From Geodermatophilus nigrescens (lineage in GTDB: Bacteria; Actinomycetota; Actinomycetes; Mycobacteriales; Geodermatophilaceae), in assembly GCF_900129495.1 (NCBI RefSeq), contig NZ_FQVX01000006.1:94149-158148 (forward strand): a stretch of DNA of 64,000 nucleotides. Direction: 5' to 3'. How positions within the stretch are numbered: the stretch's first letter is position 1; each line of letters starts with the position of its first letter. A program made the translations under genes and the position numbers. The notes beneath the pieces are model-generated. The model did not search any database, was not told the origin of the DNA, and saw nothing but the letters and a program-made list of their open reading frames with translations. Shown here one piece after another: positions 10,464-20,939 of this stretch.

Positions 10464-11588
10464 CTAGGCGTCGAAGAGCGGTTCCGACGACGAACCCGGG
10501 TCACGCGGGACGGCTGTGACACCGCCGAGGGGGATCCCGCCGCGCGGCACCGGCCGGCCGAGGTGGCGCCAGGCCGCCTCGGTGGCCACCCGCCCGCGCG
10601 GGGTGCGGGCGAGCAGGCCGGCGCGCACGAGGAACGGCTCGCAGACCTCCTCGACGGTGTGCGGCTCCTCCCCCACGGCGACCGCGAGCGTGCTGACGCC
10701 CACCGGGCCGCCGTGGAACTTCCCGACCAGCGCCTCGAGCACCTCGCGGTCGAGCCGGTCGAGGCCGAGCTCGTCGACGTCGTAGAGCGCCAGCGCCGCG
10801 CGGGCGACGGCGCGGGTGACCCGGCCGTCGGCCTCCACCTCGGCGTAGTCGCGCACCCGGCGCAGCAACCGGTTGGCGATGCGGGGTGTGCCGCGGGAGC
10901 GCCGGGCGATCTCGGCCGACCCGTCGTCGGTGAGCTCGACCCCGAGCAGGTCGGCGCTGCGGGCGAGCACCTGCTGGAGCTCGGCCGGCTCGTAGAACTC
11001 CATCTGTCCGACGAAGCCGAACCGGTCGCGCAGCGGCCCGGTGAGCAGGCCGGCGCGGGTGGTGGCGCCGACGAGGGTGAAGGGGTTGATCTCGAGCGGG
11101 ATGGCGGTGGCGCCGGGCCCCTTGCCGACGACGACGTCGACGCGGAAGTCCTCCATCGCCATGTACAGCAGTTCCTCGGCGGGCCGCGCGATGCGGTGGA
11201 TCTCGTCGATGAACAGCACGTCGCCGGGACCGAGGTTGGACAGCATCGCCGCGAGGTCGCCGGAGCGCTCGATCGCCGGGCCGCTGGTGATCTTCACGGC
11301 GGTGCCGAGCTCGGAGCCGATGATGAGCGCGAGGCTGGTCTTGCCGAGGCCGGGCGGGCCCGACAGCAGCACGTGGTCCGGCGGCCGGCCCCGGCGCTTG
11401 GCGCCCTCGAGCACGAGCGCGAGCTGGCGGGCGACCTTGGGCTGGCCGATGAAGTCGGTCAGCGAGTGCGGCCGCAGCGCCGACTCGACCACCCGCTCCT
11501 CATCGCCGGCCTGCGGGGAGACGGCGAAGTCGCGGCTGATGCCCGACTCCACCTCCCCGGTCAGCGACCGGTCGAACGGCGCACTCAT
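10464..11588 (-). CDS. ruvB: Holliday junction branch migration helicase RuvB
   Basis: 374 residues. AAA+ ATPase: Walker A GPPGLGKT at 77-84, Walker [10 protein letters not shown] near 124-132, sensor GATTRAG. The C-terminal winged-helix domain contains [16 protein letters not shown] and [17 protein letters not shown]. Drives branch migration of Holliday junctions together with RuvA. The ATG overlaps the ruvA stop by ATGA. The last 30 residues (after RPVPRGG) are a non-conserved tail. Confidence 0.97.
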   Translation of the reverse strand: MSAPFDRSLTGEVESGISRDFAVSPQAGDEERVVESALRPHSLTDFIGQPKVARQLALVLEGAKRRGRPPDHVLLSGPPGLGKTSLALIIGSELGTAVKITSGPAIERSGDLAAMLSNLGPGDVLFIDEIHRIARPAEELLYMAMEDFRVDVVVGKGPGATAIPLEINPFTLVGATTRAGLLTGPLRDRFGFVGQMEFYEPAELQQVLARSADLLGVELTDDGSAEIARRSRGTPRIANRLLRRVRDYAEVEADGRVTRAVARAALALYDVDELGLDRLDREVLEALVGKFHGGPVGVSTLAVAVGEEPHTVEEVCEPFLVRAGLLARTPRGRVATEAAWRHLGRPVPRGGIPLGGVTAVPRDPGSSSEPLFDA

Positions 11589-12223
11589 GACCGGCCCAGC
11601 AGCTGGAGGGCCTGCCGCAGCAGCGACCCGACGTCGACCCGGCCGGTGGTGGTGAGCTGCTCGTCGGCGACCGGCGCCAGGGCGGTGAGCGCGGTGTCGG
11701 CCTCGCGGGTGGACCAGCCGAGCCCGACCAGCGCCGAGGACAGCTGGTCGCGCCACGGCGCCACCGGGGTGATCGGCGAGCCCGCGGCGGCCGGCGCGCC
11801 GTCGAGCTGCGTGTCGGTGGTCGTGGTGCCCAGCCGGTCGCGCAGCTCGAGGATCAGCCGCTCGGCGCCCTTCTTGCCGATGCCGGGCACCTGCATGAGC
11901 GCCTTGACGTCGGCCATGGAGACGGCGCGGCGGACCTCGCGCGGCGGGTGGATGGCCAGCACCGCCTGCGCCAGCCGCGGGCCGACGCCGTTGGCCGTCT
12001 GCAGCAGCTCGAACAGCGAGCGCTCGTCGTCGTCGGCGAAGCCGTAGAGGGTCAGGGAGTCCTCGCGGACGACGAGGCTGGTGGCCAGCCGCGCCTGCTC
12101 GCCGACCGTGAGCCGGGCGATGGTGCCGGGCGTGCACTGCACCGAGAGGCCGACGCCGCCGACCTCCACCACCGCGCCGTCGGGCCCGACGGCAGCGACC
12201 CGGCCGTGGACGCTGGCGATCAC
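11585..12223 (-). CDS. ruvA: Holliday junction branch migration protein RuvA
   Basis: 212 residues. N-terminal OB fold ([25 protein letters not shown]), then two helix-hairpin-helix motifs ([17 protein letters not shown] and [16 protein letters not shown]), then a linker and the C-terminal domain III ([17 protein letters not shown]) that contacts RuvB. Binds four-way junctions as a tetramer. The GTG start overlaps the ruvC stop. Confidence 0.97.
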   Translation of the reverse strand: MIASVHGRVAAVGPDGAVVEVGGVGLSVQCTPGTIARLTVGEQARLATSLVVREDSLTLYGFADDDERSLFELLQTANGVGPRLAQAVLAIHPPREVRRAVSMADVKALMQVPGIGKKGAERLILELRDRLGTTTTDTQLDGAPAAAGSPITPVAPWRDQLSSALVGLGWSTREADTALTALAPVADEQLTTTGRVDVGSLLRQALQLLGRS

Positions 12224-12786
12224 CGGGACACCCCCTGCCAGCGCGGCAGCGTGCGCTGCACGACCGGCGCGCCGATGCCGCCGGCGATCGCGGCGACCCG
12301 GAGCCGCTGCTGCGCCGGGCCGCGCCACACGTGGCAGACGGCCAGCGCGAGCGCGTCGGCGGCGTCGGCCGGCTTGGGGGCGGCCGCGAGGCCGAGCACC
12401 CGGGTGACCATGAGGGTGACCTGCTCCTTGTCCGCGCGGCCGTTGCCGGAGATGGCCGCCTTGACCTCGCTCGGCGTGTGCCAGGCGACCGGGCGGTCGG
12501 CCTGCGCCGCGGCGAGGGCCGCCACGCCGGCGGCCTGCGCCGTGCCGGTGGCGGTGCCCTTGTTGTTCTGGGTGAACACGCGCTCGATGGCCACGACGTC
12601 GGGCCGGTGCTCGCGCAGCAGCGCCGTCACCTGGGTGTGCAGCTCCAGCAGCCGCAGCTCCAGGTCGAGGTCGGCGGAGCTGCGGATCACGCCCACCCCG
12701 ACGGCGGCCGGGCGGGCGCCGGGCCGGCCGTCGACCACGCCCCACCCGCACCGGGTGAGCCCCGGGTCGATGCCGAGCACGCGCAT
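12220..12786 (-). CDS. ruvC: Crossover junction endodeoxyribonuclease RuvC
   Basis: 188 residues. RNase H-like resolvase: [16 protein letters not shown] carries the first catalytic Asp at residue 7, [16 protein letters not shown] the catalytic Glu, and the C-terminal [12 protein letters not shown] the last Asp pair. The ATG at 12786 was chosen because a GGAGGAAGGGGG ribosome site precedes it; the longer open frame upstream has no conserved residues. It is the first gene of ruvCAB. Confidence 0.96.
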   Translation of the reverse strand: MRVLGIDPGLTRCGWGVVDGRPGARPAAVGVGVIRSSADLDLELRLLELHTQVTALLREHRPDVVAIERVFTQNNKGTATGTAQAAGVAALAAAQADRPVAWHTPSEVKAAISGNGRADKEQVTLMVTRVLGLAAAPKPADAADALALAVCHVWRGPAQQRLRVAAIAGGIGAPVVQRTLPRWQGVSR

Positions 12787-12906
12787 GCCCGCCCCCTTCC
12801 TCCGAACGCCTGTTCGACGCCCACCGTAACGGTCCCCGACGACGGCGCCCCGGCGCAACACGCGGCGTGCGCCGCGTGCGGCGACGGCCCGGGCCCGGGC
12901 TCCCGC

Positions 12907-13809
12907 TCAGGCGACGCCGATCGCCACCAGCGGGCCGGCCGCGGGGTCGAGCCACCGCATCAGCGTCTGCAGCCGCCCCCGTTCGACCGCCACGCAGCCC
13001 GCGGTGGGCGCGCCGTTCGTCACGTGCAGGAAGAACGCCGAGCCCGCGCCCGGCGTCCCGCCGCTGTTGTAGCCGATGACGACGGCGTGGTCGTAGACGG
13101 CGCCGGCGGCCAGCAGGTTCTCCCCCGCCCGCTCGTCGAACGGGCAGGTGCCGGCGGCGCAGCGCGCGTGCCGGTTGTACAGCGGGCTGGCGACGTCGGA
13201 GACCCACCAGTCCTCGGCGTCGACCTGCCGGTAGGGGAGGCCGCTGCCGGGGTCGGCCGCGCGGCCGAACGCCTCGGGCAGGGCGAAGGTGCCCGCCGGC
13301 GTGCGGGTGGAGCCCTCGCGGGCGGCGCCGATCCCGGCGGACCCGACCCGGGCCGGCCACGGGCCGAGCACCGCCGTCCAGCCGGTCTCGCCGAGCTCCC
13401 AGGCGGTGAGCTCGGCGGTGGTGGCGCCGGCCGAGGCGGCGACCACGGTGACCACCTGCGCCGACCCGCCGGCGTCGACGTCGAGCGGGAGGACGCCGGG
13501 CACCGGTGGCGCGGGCTCCTCGGCGGGCGGGGCGGCCGGCCCGGGGACGGGCTCGGCCGACCCGGCGGGCTCCGCGGACGGCGCGGCCGCCGGCTGCGGG
13601 ACGGCGGTCATGCGGGCCACCTGCCCCACCGCCGGCCGCCGCCCCACCGGCTCGGGCGCGGTGTCGGCGGGGAGGTCGGCGGGGAGCAGCACGGCGGAGG
13701 CCCGGGTCGCGGCGACGACCGGCTCCGGCGGGGCGATCCCGCCGAGCACCCCGGCCGACAGCAGCAGGACGGTGAGCACGCGCGCGGCGCGTGCGCTCGC
13801 TCCGGCCAC
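12907..13809 (-). CDS. Exported L,D-transpeptidase-like (YkuD) family protein
   Basis: 300 residues. Signal peptide at about 1-33, then a Pro/Ala/Glu-rich stretch (to about 110), then a YkuD-like catalytic region. A conserved FFLHVTNGAPTAGCVAVE places the likely catalytic Cys at 272, with TPAGTFALPEAFG and the AVVIGYNS strand upstream. Such proteins form 3-3 peptidoglycan cross-links or attach proteins in the wall. This version looks like the L,D-transpeptidase-like subgroup with the HVxNGxPTAGCVA motif, whose activity is less certain. GTG start; it stands alone between ruvC and the YebC gene. Confidence 0.85.
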   Translation of the reverse strand: MAGASARAARVLTVLLLSAGVLGGIAPPEPVVAATRASAVLLPADLPADTAPEPVGRRPAVGQVARMTAVPQPAAAPSAEPAGSAEPVPGPAAPPAEEPAPPVPGVLPLDVDAGGSAQVVTVVAASAGATTAELTAWELGETGWTAVLGPWPARVGSAGIGAAREGSTRTPAGTFALPEAFGRAADPGSGLPYRQVDAEDWWVSDVASPLYNRHARCAAGTCPFDERAGENLLAAGAVYDHAVVIGYNSGGTPGAGSAFFLHVTNGAPTAGCVAVERGRLQTLMRWLDPAAGPLVAIGVA

Positions 13810-13936
13810 CTGGTCCCCGCGTCCCCCAGACGCCGCCCGGCGCGGCGCGTCGGACCCATGCTCCGGCCCCGCGGGGCCCGGGCGCCGTCAGCGCCGGGGT
13901 GTCCGGGGCGGGTGGGACGGGCGGGACCGCCCGGCC

Positions 13937-14689
13937 TCATCCGACGTTGGCGAGGACCTCGTCGGGGACGTCGTAATTGGCGTACACGTTCTGCACGTCG
14001 TCGCAGTCCTCGAGCGCGTCGATGAGACGGAACACCTTGCCGGCGCCCTCCTCGTCGAGCTCGACGGTCACGCTGGGCACGAAGCCGGCCTCGGCGGAGT
14101 CGTAGTCGATGCCGGCGTCCTGCAGCGCGGTGCGGACCGCGACGAGGTCGGTGGGCTCGCAGACGACCTCGAAGGTGTCGCCGAGGTCGCGCACCTCCTC
14201 GGCGCCGGCGTCGAGGACGGCCATGAGCACGGTGTCCTCGTCGACGCCGTCGGCCTGCGGCACGACGATGACGCCCTTGCGCGTGAACAGGTAGGACACC
14301 GAGCCCGGGTCGGCCATCGAGCCGCCGTTGCGGGTCATCGCGGTGCGCACCTCGGAGGCCGACCGGTTCTTGTTGTCGGTGAGGCACTCGATGAGCACCG
14401 CGACACCGCCGGCCGCGTAGCCCTCGTAGGTGATGTTCAGGTACTCGACGCCGCCGGCCTCGGCACCGGACCCGCGCTTGACCGCGCGGTCGATGTTGTC
14501 GTTGGGGACCGACGACTTCTTCGCCTTCTGGATGGCGTCGTAGAGCGTCGGGTTGCCGGCCGGGTCACCGCCGCCGGTGCGGGCCGCCACCTCGATGTTC
14601 TTGATCAGCTTGGCGAACAGCTTGCCGCGCTTGGCGTCGATCGCGGCCTTCTTGTGCTTGGTGGTCGCCCACTTGGAATGGCCGCTCAC
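13937..14689 (-). CDS. YebC/PmpR family DNA-binding regulatory protein
   Basis: 250 residues. Begins [31 protein letters not shown], the invariant YebC start. The central [20 protein letters not shown] and [11 protein letters not shown] blocks and C-terminal [13 protein letters not shown] are all present. The family includes transcriptional regulators and, in some bacteria, factors that relieve ribosome stalling at proline runs. In actinobacteria it usually sits near ruvC and the PIM genes, as here. Confidence 0.95.
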   Translation of the reverse strand: MSGHSKWATTKHKKAAIDAKRGKLFAKLIKNIEVAARTGGGDPAGNPTLYDAIQKAKKSSVPNDNIDRAVKRGSGAEAGGVEYLNITYEGYAAGGVAVLIECLTDNKNRSASEVRTAMTRNGGSMADPGSVSYLFTRKGVIVVPQADGVDEDTVLMAVLDAGAEEVRDLGDTFEVVCEPTDLVAVRTALQDAGIDYDSAEAGFVPSVTVELDEEGAGKVFRLIDALEDCDDVQNVYANYDVPDEVLANVG

Positions 14690-14824
14690 GGCTGTCCTCC
14701 CTCGTCCCGGCGCCCGGCACCGGAGCGCGGGCGGACCCGTCGATCCTACCGAGCGCGCCGCGGGCGCCGTCCCGGCCGCGGGTGGCGGGCGGCCGCCGGG
14801 AGGCGGGCGGGACGCGGCGGCGGG

Positions 14825-15364
14825 TCAGCCGCGGGGCGTGCCGGCGCCGAGCGGGACGGCGTCGAGGCCGTCCTCGACGTCGAAGAAGCGGGGCAGCGGG
14901 CGGTCGGCGTGCAGCCGCAGCAGCCTGGGCACCCGGCGCTGGCGGAGCAGGTGGGTGTCGCGGACGGCGTCGTTGTAGAAGCGCCGGGCCAGCGCCATCC
15001 GCCCGTCGGCCTCGGCGAGGGCCGCCAGCCGCGCCGCCGGCACGCCGGGGACCTCGGGCGGCAGCGCCCGCACCTCGCGGCCGAGGGCGTTCTCGGCCAG
15101 CTCGCGGTCGCCCGTGAGCGGGTGGCGGGCGTCGTGGGCGGCGGTCTTGAGCCGGCCGGCCCGCTCCTCACCGAGCGCGGCGGAGTGCTCCGAGGCGAGG
15201 TCGCCGGCCAGGTCGGCGCGCTGCCGGAGCCGGTCGTCGAGCACGGCCCAGGTGCGGGCCACGCGGGCCTCCAGGCGGCGCAGGCGGGTGAGCGTCCAGG
15301 CGGTCCACGCCAGCAGCAGCGCGACGACCCCCGCGGCGAGGAGCAACCAGGCGTCGGGCGTCAC
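14825..15364 (-). CDS. LemA-like membrane protein (179 aa)
   Basis: One N-terminal membrane helix (WLLLAAGVVALLLAWTAWTL), then a long helical region (RLEARVARTWAVLDDRLRQRADLAGDLA) and the stretch MALARRFYNDAVRDTHLLRQRRVPRLLRL. The YNDAV and final RFFDVED resemble the LemA family, which has a short exposed N terminus, one helix and a helical bundle. Function of LemA proteins is unclear. Start taken at GTG 15364, 11 bases after pimA on the same strand; no strong ribosome site is visible. Confidence 0.7.
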   Translation of the reverse strand: MTPDAWLLLAAGVVALLLAWTAWTLTRLRRLEARVARTWAVLDDRLRQRADLAGDLASEHSAALGEERAGRLKTAAHDARHPLTGDRELAENALGREVRALPPEVPGVPAARLAALAEADGRMALARRFYNDAVRDTHLLRQRRVPRLLRLHADRPLPRFFDVEDGLDAVPLGAGTPRG

Positions 15365-15375
15365 GGACGCCCACG

Positions 15376-16596
15376 CTAGCGGCGCACGCGCCGCAGCAGG
15401 GACGGCAACACCCCGTCCGGGGTGCCCGGTGACCCGGTGGCGGCGGCCAGCCCGGCGTCGTCGGCGGCGGTCACCTCGCCGGCCCCGGGCGCGGCGACGG
15501 TCTCGTAGACGGCGAGCACGCGGCGGGCGACGACCTGCCAGTCGTAGGCGGCCGCGGCCTCCCGGCCGGCGGCCGACAGCGCCCGCCGGCGGTCCGGGTC
15601 CCGCAGCAGCGCCGACAGCTCGCGGGCCAGCGCCGGCGCGTCGCCGCGGCGCACCAGGACGCCGGCGTCGCCGTCCTCGAGCACCCGCGCGAACGCGTCG
15701 AGGTCGCTGGCCACGATGGGCGCGCCGGCGGCCATCGCCTCGATGAGCACGACGCCGAAGCTCTCCCCCAGCAGGTTCGGCGCGCAGTAGACGTCGACCG
15801 AGCGCAGGAACGCCGCCTTGTCGGCCTCGGAGAGCTCGCCGAGCAGCGCGACCGAGGGGCGCAGGTCCTCCCCCACGGCCTCCCGCAGCGCGTCGGGGTC
15901 GCCGCGCCCGGCGATGAGCAGCCGCGCGCCGGGGTGCTCGGCCACCACGGCGCGCATGGCCTCCAGCAGCACCGGCAGGCCCTTGCGCGGCTCGTCGTAG
16001 CGGCCGAGGAAGCCGATGGTCGGGCCGTCGACGCCGCGCGCGGCGCCCGGCAGCGTCGGCCCCTCGGCGAAGAACGGCACGTGCACGCCGTTCGGGATGA
16101 TCACCGCGTCGCCGCCGAGGTGCTCGACCTGCACGCGGCGGGCGAAGTCCGACACCGCGATGCGGCCGCTGATCTTCTCCAGCCACGGCCGGACCACCGG
16201 CCCCCACGCGGCCAGCCACTTCGACCGCACCGTGGCGGCGTGGAACGTCGCCACGATCGGCCCGGTCGCGATCATGCAGACCAGCAGGCCGATCGACGGC
16301 GGCGCCGGGTCGTGCACGTGGACGACGTCGAAGTGGCCCTCGCGCAGCCACCGGCGCACCCGGGCGGCCGAGACCGGGCCGAACTGCACGCTGGCCATCG
16401 AGCCGTTGTACGGGATCGGCACCGTCCGCCCGGCCCAGGTGAGCCAGGGGTCGGTCAGCGACTCCTCGTGCTCCGCGGGGGTGAGCACCTCGACGGAGTG
16501 GCCGAGCCCGCGCAGGGTCTCGGCGAGGTCGCGCACGTGGTACTGCACCCCGCCGGGCACGTCCCACTGGTAGGGGCAGACGAGACCGATCCGCAT
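15376..16596 (-). CDS. pimA: Phosphatidylinositol alpha-mannosyltransferase (GT4)
   Basis: 406 residues. GT-B glycosyltransferase starting MRIGLVCPYQWDVPGGVQYH, with the donor-site stretch IGFLGRYDEPRKGLPVLLEA and the E-x7-E motif in ESFGVVLIEAMAAGAPIV. PimA transfers the first mannose from GDP-mannose to phosphatidylinositol, starting PIM and lipoglycan synthesis at the inner leaflet. Assignment rests on these motifs and on its position next to the patA and pgsA homologues. Its ATG overlaps the patA stop by one base (TGATG). The terminal 35 residues are variable. Confidence 0.92.
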   Translation of the reverse strand: MRIGLVCPYQWDVPGGVQYHVRDLAETLRGLGHSVEVLTPAEHEESLTDPWLTWAGRTVPIPYNGSMASVQFGPVSAARVRRWLREGHFDVVHVHDPAPPSIGLLVCMIATGPIVATFHAATVRSKWLAAWGPVVRPWLEKISGRIAVSDFARRVQVEHLGGDAVIIPNGVHVPFFAEGPTLPGAARGVDGPTIGFLGRYDEPRKGLPVLLEAMRAVVAEHPGARLLIAGRGDPDALREAVGEDLRPSVALLGELSEADKAAFLRSVDVYCAPNLLGESFGVVLIEAMAAGAPIVASDLDAFARVLEDGDAGVLVRRGDAPALARELSALLRDPDRRRALSAAGREAAAAYDWQVVARRVLAVYETVAAPGAGEVTAADDAGLAAATGSPGTPDGVLPSLLRRVRR

Positions 16597-17531
16597 CAGC
16601 GCCGCCTCGCGGCCGGCGGGTCGGGCGGGACGTCGGCCCAGATCCGGCCGAGCACGTGCCAGTCCTCCGGGGCCACCGCGAGGGCGTCGGTGAAGGCGTC
16701 GGCCACGCCCTGCATGCCCGCCCCGACCCGGTCGCGCAGCCGCCCGGGCCCGTCGACGCGCACCTCCGGGAAGACGGCGAACTCCCAGCCGCGGTCGGTG
16801 AACCGGCAGACCGCCGGGTGCAGGGCCGCGCCGGTCTGCGCGGCGAGCAGGGCCGGGCCGGCGGGCATCGTCGTCGGCCGGCCGAAGAACTCGACCGGGA
16901 CACCGCCGGGGCCGAGGTCGCGGTCGGTGAGCAGGCAGGTGAAGCCCCCGGCGGCGAGCTCCTCGCGGAGCACCGCGGAGCTGGGCCGCTCACCCCCGGT
17001 CAGCGGCAGCACCCGGATGCCGAGGGACTCCCGGTACTCGAGGAACCGCCGGTAGAGCGACTCCGGGCGCAGGCGCTCGGCCACGGTCGTGAACGGCCCG
17101 CCCAGCCAGTCGACCAGCCACACGCCGGCGGCGTCCCAGTTGCCGCTGTGCGGCAGGGCGATGACGACGCCGCGGCCGGCGTCCCGGGCCCGCTGGAGGT
17201 GCTCCACGCCGGAGTGCGTGGTGCCGGCCACGATCCGTGCGCCGGGCAGCCGCGGCAGCCGGAACGCCTCCTGCCAGTAGCGCGCGTAGGACCGCAGCGC
17301 CCGCCCGGTGAGCGCGTCGAGCTCGGCGTCGTCCAGCTTGCCGCCGGTGGCCACCCGCAGGTTGGCCCGCAGCTGCCGCACGCCCCGGCCGTCGCGCCGG
17401 GCGGCCACCCGGCCACCGGCGTCGAAGGCGCCCCGGGCCACCGGCTCGGGCAGCCGCTGCACCGCCGTCCACCCGGCGGCGTAGCCGAGGTCGGCGGCGC
17501 GCGAGGCGACCCGGGCGCGCAGGCCGGTCAC
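16596..17531 (-). CDS. patA: Phosphatidylinositol mannoside acyltransferase
   Basis: 311 residues of the LpxL/HtrB-like lysophospholipid acyltransferase family. The catalytic H(x4)D motif is LPHSGNWD; further conserved blocks are TCLLTDRDLGPGGVPVEFFG and AALHPAVCRF. PatA acylates the 2-linked mannose of PIM1/PIM2. A GTG start overlaps the pgsA stop. It lies between pimA and pgsA, as in mycobacteria (Rv2611c). Confidence 0.9.
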   Translation of the reverse strand: MTGLRARVASRAADLGYAAGWTAVQRLPEPVARGAFDAGGRVAARRDGRGVRQLRANLRVATGGKLDDAELDALTGRALRSYARYWQEAFRLPRLPGARIVAGTTHSGVEHLQRARDAGRGVVIALPHSGNWDAAGVWLVDWLGGPFTTVAERLRPESLYRRFLEYRESLGIRVLPLTGGERPSSAVLREELAAGGFTCLLTDRDLGPGGVPVEFFGRPTTMPAGPALLAAQTGAALHPAVCRFTDRGWEFAVFPEVRVDGPGRLRDRVGAGMQGVADAFTDALAVAPEDWHVLGRIWADVPPDPPAARRR

Positions 17532-18160
17532 GGAGCCGGGGCGGTGGGGGTCAGCGCGCGGCCGCGGGCGCCGCGGTGCACGGCCACGACCCGCTGGCCC
17601 ACGGTCACCACCCCGCCGACGACGAGCAGCCACAGCCCGACGTCGACGGCGTACGGGATGCCCAGCCCGGTGAACCCGGTGCCGGTGAGCACGAGGATCA
17701 GCCGCTCGGTGCGCTCGACCAGGCCGACGTCGCACGGGATCCCGACGCCCTCGGCGCGCGCCTTGATGTAGCTGGTGAGCACGCCGAGGGTCAGCCCGAC
17801 GAGGGCCAGCAGCGCGAGCAGCCGGTCGTCGCCGGCGCCGGTGTACCACCACACCAGCGCCCCGAAGACGGCGGCGTCGACGGCGCGGTCGCAGGTGGAG
17901 TCGAGCACCGCGCCGAACGCCGACCCGCCGCCGCGGGCGCGGGCCAGGGCGCCGTCGAGCATGTCGAGCAGCACGAACAGCGTGACGGTGAAAGCGCCCC
18001 AGAACAGCACGCCGTGCGCGATCAGCGTCACCGCCGCGGCGATCGCGCCGACCGTGCCGGTGACGGTGACCATGTCCGGGGTCACCCCGGCGCGCGCCAG
18101 GCGGACGGCGACCGGCGCCCAGAACCGGCCGACGGCGGCGCGCGCGCCCGAGCCGAGCAC
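17528..18160 (-). CDS. pgsA: Phosphatidylinositol phosphate synthase (CDP-alcohol phosphatidyltransferase)
   Basis: 210 residues with about six membrane helices. The CDP-alcohol motif D-G-x2-A-R-x8-G-x3-D-x3-D is complete in DMLDGALARARGGGSAFGAVLDSTCDRAVD (spanning about residues 56-85). Makes phosphatidylinositol phosphate from CDP-diacylglycerol and inositol phosphate. I chose GTG 18160, with GGGGAG eight bases upstream. It starts just inside the end of the HIT gene, so the two are coupled. Confidence 0.9.
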   Translation of the reverse strand: MLGSGARAAVGRFWAPVAVRLARAGVTPDMVTVTGTVGAIAAAVTLIAHGVLFWGAFTVTLFVLLDMLDGALARARGGGSAFGAVLDSTCDRAVDAAVFGALVWWYTGAGDDRLLALLALVGLTLGVLTSYIKARAEGVGIPCDVGLVERTERLILVLTGTGFTGLGIPYAVDVGLWLLVVGGVVTVGQRVVAVHRGARGRALTPTAPAP

Positions 18161-18162
18161 CG

Positions 18163-18741
18163 TCAGCTCCCCGCGACCGGCGCCGCGGCGTCCGGCCAGT
18201 GCCGGGCCAGCAGCGTGCGGGTCTCGGCGAGCACCTGCGGCAGCACCCGGGTGAGGCCGATCACCGGCATGAAGTTGGTGTCCCCGCCCCACCGCGGCAC
18301 CGCGTGCTGGTGCAGGTGGTCGGCGATGCCGGCGCCGGCCACCGAGCCCTGGTTCATCCCGATGTTGAAGCCGTGCGCGCCGGTCACCTGCCGCACCACC
18401 CGCATCGCCGTCTGCGTGAACGCGCCCAGCTCGGCGACCTCGGCGTCGGTGAGGTCGGTGTAGTCGGGCACGTGCCGGTACGGGACCACCATGAGGTGTC
18501 CGGCGTTGTACGGGTAGAGGTTGAGCACCGCGAAGACGGTCTCCCCGCGCGCCACCACCAGACCCTCCTCGTCCGGCATGGCCGGGATGAGGCAGAACGG
18601 GCAGTCGTGCTCACCGGTGGGCTTGCCCGAGCCGCGGATGTAGGCCATCCGGTAGGGCGTCCACAGGTGCTCGAAGACGGTGGCCGGGCCGCCGTCGTCG
18701 CTGGAGACCGGGACGGAGAAGCCGTCCGGGCCGACGGTCAC
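18163..18741 (-). CDS. HIT domain hydrolase/phosphorylase (Rv2613c-like)
   Basis: 192 residues. The histidine triad [10 protein letters not shown] is present, together with the zinc-type CPFCLIP near residue 48 and the conserved [19 protein letters not shown]. The mycobacterial homologue in the same position is a diadenosine tetraphosphate phosphorylase; I infer the same class here. The GTG start overlaps the thrS stop. It links thrS to the phosphoinositide genes in a tight minus-strand operon. Confidence 0.9.
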   Translation of the reverse strand: MTVGPDGFSVPVSSDDGGPATVFEHLWTPYRMAYIRGSGKPTGEHDCPFCLIPAMPDEEGLVVARGETVFAVLNLYPYNAGHLMVVPYRHVPDYTDLTDAEVAELGAFTQTAMRVVRQVTGAHGFNIGMNQGSVAGAGIADHLHQHAVPRWGGDTNFMPVIGLTRVLPQVLAETRTLLARHWPDAAAPVAGS

Positions 18742-20798
18742 GGGGTCCCCTGGGGGACGTCGGCGGTCGGGTCGGCGTTGTGCCGGGCGCGCACCCAGGC
18801 GACGACGGCGTCGACGGCCTCGGCGACCGGCACCCCGTTGCGCTGGCTGCCGTCGCGGTAGCGGAAGGAGACGGCGCCCGCCTCGGCGTCGGTGGCGCCG
18901 GCGATGAGCACGAAGGGCACCTTCTGCTTGCTGGCGTTGCGGATCTTCTTCTGCATGCGGTCGTCGGAGTCGTCGACCTCGACCCGGATGCCGTGCTCGC
19001 GCAGCCGCAGCGCGACGTCGGTCAGGTAGCCGACCTGGTCGTCGGTGACCGGGATGCCGACCACCTGCACCGGCGCCAGCCAGGCCGGGAACGCGCCCGC
19101 GTAGTGCTCGGTCAGCACGGCGAAGAAGCGCTCGATCGAGCCGAACAGCGCGCGGTGCAGCATGACCGGCCGCTGGCGGGAGCCGTCGGCGGCGGTGTAC
19201 TCCAGGCCGAACCGCTCGGGCAGGTTGAAGTCGACCTGGATGGTCGACATCTGCCAGCTGCGGCCGATGGCGTCGCGGGCCTGCACGGAGATCTTCGGGC
19301 CGTAGAACGCCGCGCCGCCCGGGTCGGGCACGAGCTCGAGACCGGAGTCCAGCGCCGCCCGGCGCAGCGCCTCGGTGGCCACCTCCCAGCTCTCGTCCGA
19401 CCCCACGGACTTCTCCGGGTTGCGGGTGGACAGCTCCAGGTAGAAGTCCGACAGGCCGTAGTCGGCGAGCAGGCCGAGCACGAAGTCGAGCAGGCCGCGC
19501 AGCTCGCCGCCCATCTGCTCGGGGGTGCAGTAGATGTGCGCGTCGTCCTGGGTGAAGCCGCGGGCGCGGGTGAGCCCGTGGATGACGCCGGACTTCTCGT
19601 ACCGGTAGACGGTGCCGAACTCGAACAGCCGCAGCGGCAGCTCGCGGTAGGAGCGGCCGCGGGACCCGAACACGAGGTTGTGCATCGGGCAGTTCATCGG
19701 CTTGAGGTAGTAGTCCTGCCCCTGCCGGCGCACGGTGCCGTCGGCGTCGCGCTCCTCGTCGAGCTGCATGGGCGGGTACATGCCCTCGGCGTACCAGTCG
19801 AGGTGGCCGGAGATCTCGAACAGCCGGCCCTTGGTGATGTGCGGGGTGTTGACGAAGGAGTACCCGCCCTCCTCGTGCCGCTGCCGGCTGTAGGCCTCCA
19901 GCTCCCGCCGGACGACGCCGCCCTTCGGGTGGAACACCGCGAGGCCCGAGCCGATCTCGTCGGGGAAGCTGAACAGGTCCAGCTCCGCGCCGAGGCGGCG
20001 GTGGTCGCGGCGCTCGGCCTCGGCCACCTGCTCGAGGTACGCCTTGTGCGCGTCGCGGCTCTCCCACGCGGTGCCGTAGACCCGCTGCAGCTGCGGGTTC
20101 TTCTCGCTGCCCCGCCAGTAGGCGGCGGCGGAGCGGGTGAGGCTGAAGGCGGGGATGCTGCTGGTGCGCGGCAGGTGCGGGCCGCGGCACAGGTCGGTCC
20201 ACAGGCGCTCGCCGGTGCGCGGGTCGAGGTTGTCGTACATGGTCAGCTGCGCGCCGCCGACCTCGACGTCCGCGCCCTCGGCCGCGTCCCCGGCGCCGCC
20301 CTTGAGCCCGATCAGCTCGAGCTTGTAGGGCTCGTGCGCGAGCTCGGCGCGGGCGTCGTCGTCGCCGATCTCCCGGCGGGAGAAGCGCTGCCCGGCCCTC
20401 ACGATCTGCTGCATGCGCTTCTCCAGCGCCTGCAGGTCCTCCGGGGTGAAGGGCTTCTCCGGGTCGAAGTCGTAGTAGAAGCCGTTCTCGACCGGCGGGC
20501 CGATGCCCAGCCGGGTGCCCGGGAAGAGGTCCTGCACGGCCTGGGCGAGCACGTGCGCGGTGGAGTGCCGGATCACCGCGCGGCCCTCCGGGCTCGCGGC
20601 GACGACGGGCTCCACCTCGGCGTCGTCCCCGGGGACCCAGGCGAGGTCGCGCAGGTCGCCGGTGCCGAGGTCCCGGACGACGACGGCGCCGTCGGGGCCC
20701 TTGAGCGGCACCCCGGCGTCCTTGAGCGCCTGCTCGGCCGTCGTCCCGGCCGGCACCCGGATCGGGGCGGTGACGGCGGGGGCGGGCGCGGCGGACAC
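18738..20798 (-). CDS. thrS: Threonine--tRNA ligase
   Basis: 686 residues. N-terminal TGS domain ([20 protein letters not shown]), the editing domain with [11 protein letters not shown], and the class II catalytic core with [15 protein letters not shown] carrying zinc ligand Cys. Next come [23 protein letters not shown] and motif 3 in [16 protein letters not shown], then the anticodon-binding domain. Charges tRNA-Thr. GTG start after CCAGGAGACCCC. The leader is short with no T-box-like structure visible. Confidence 0.97.
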   Translation of the reverse strand: MSAAPAPAVTAPIRVPAGTTAEQALKDAGVPLKGPDGAVVVRDLGTGDLRDLAWVPGDDAEVEPVVAASPEGRAVIRHSTAHVLAQAVQDLFPGTRLGIGPPVENGFYYDFDPEKPFTPEDLQALEKRMQQIVRAGQRFSRREIGDDDARAELAHEPYKLELIGLKGGAGDAAEGADVEVGGAQLTMYDNLDPRTGERLWTDLCRGPHLPRTSSIPAFSLTRSAAAYWRGSEKNPQLQRVYGTAWESRDAHKAYLEQVAEAERRDHRRLGAELDLFSFPDEIGSGLAVFHPKGGVVRRELEAYSRQRHEEGGYSFVNTPHITKGRLFEISGHLDWYAEGMYPPMQLDEERDADGTVRRQGQDYYLKPMNCPMHNLVFGSRGRSYRELPLRLFEFGTVYRYEKSGVIHGLTRARGFTQDDAHIYCTPEQMGGELRGLLDFVLGLLADYGLSDFYLELSTRNPEKSVGSDESWEVATEALRRAALDSGLELVPDPGGAAFYGPKISVQARDAIGRSWQMSTIQVDFNLPERFGLEYTAADGSRQRPVMLHRALFGSIERFFAVLTEHYAGAFPAWLAPVQVVGIPVTDDQVGYLTDVALRLREHGIRVEVDDSDDRMQKKIRNASKQKVPFVLIAGATDAEAGAVSFRYRDGSQRNGVPVAEAVDAVVAWVRARHNADPTADVPQGTP

Positions 20799-20939
20799 GG
20801 GGTCTCCTGGGGTTCTCTCGGTTGCTCGGGGCGGCGCCCGTGCGGACGGGCGCGCTCCGGCCAGCGTATCGACCGGCCCCCCGTGTTCCCGAGACCCGAC
20901 CGCGTGGTGCTGACCTCCTCCCCGCGGGGGCCGCCTCGG

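Noticed and set aside
20799..20939. A T-box or attenuator riboswitch before thrS.
   Set aside because: The 140-base leader has no T-box-like sequence (no GGUGG-type stretch) and no specifier hairpin that I can draw. The start has a plain AGGAG.
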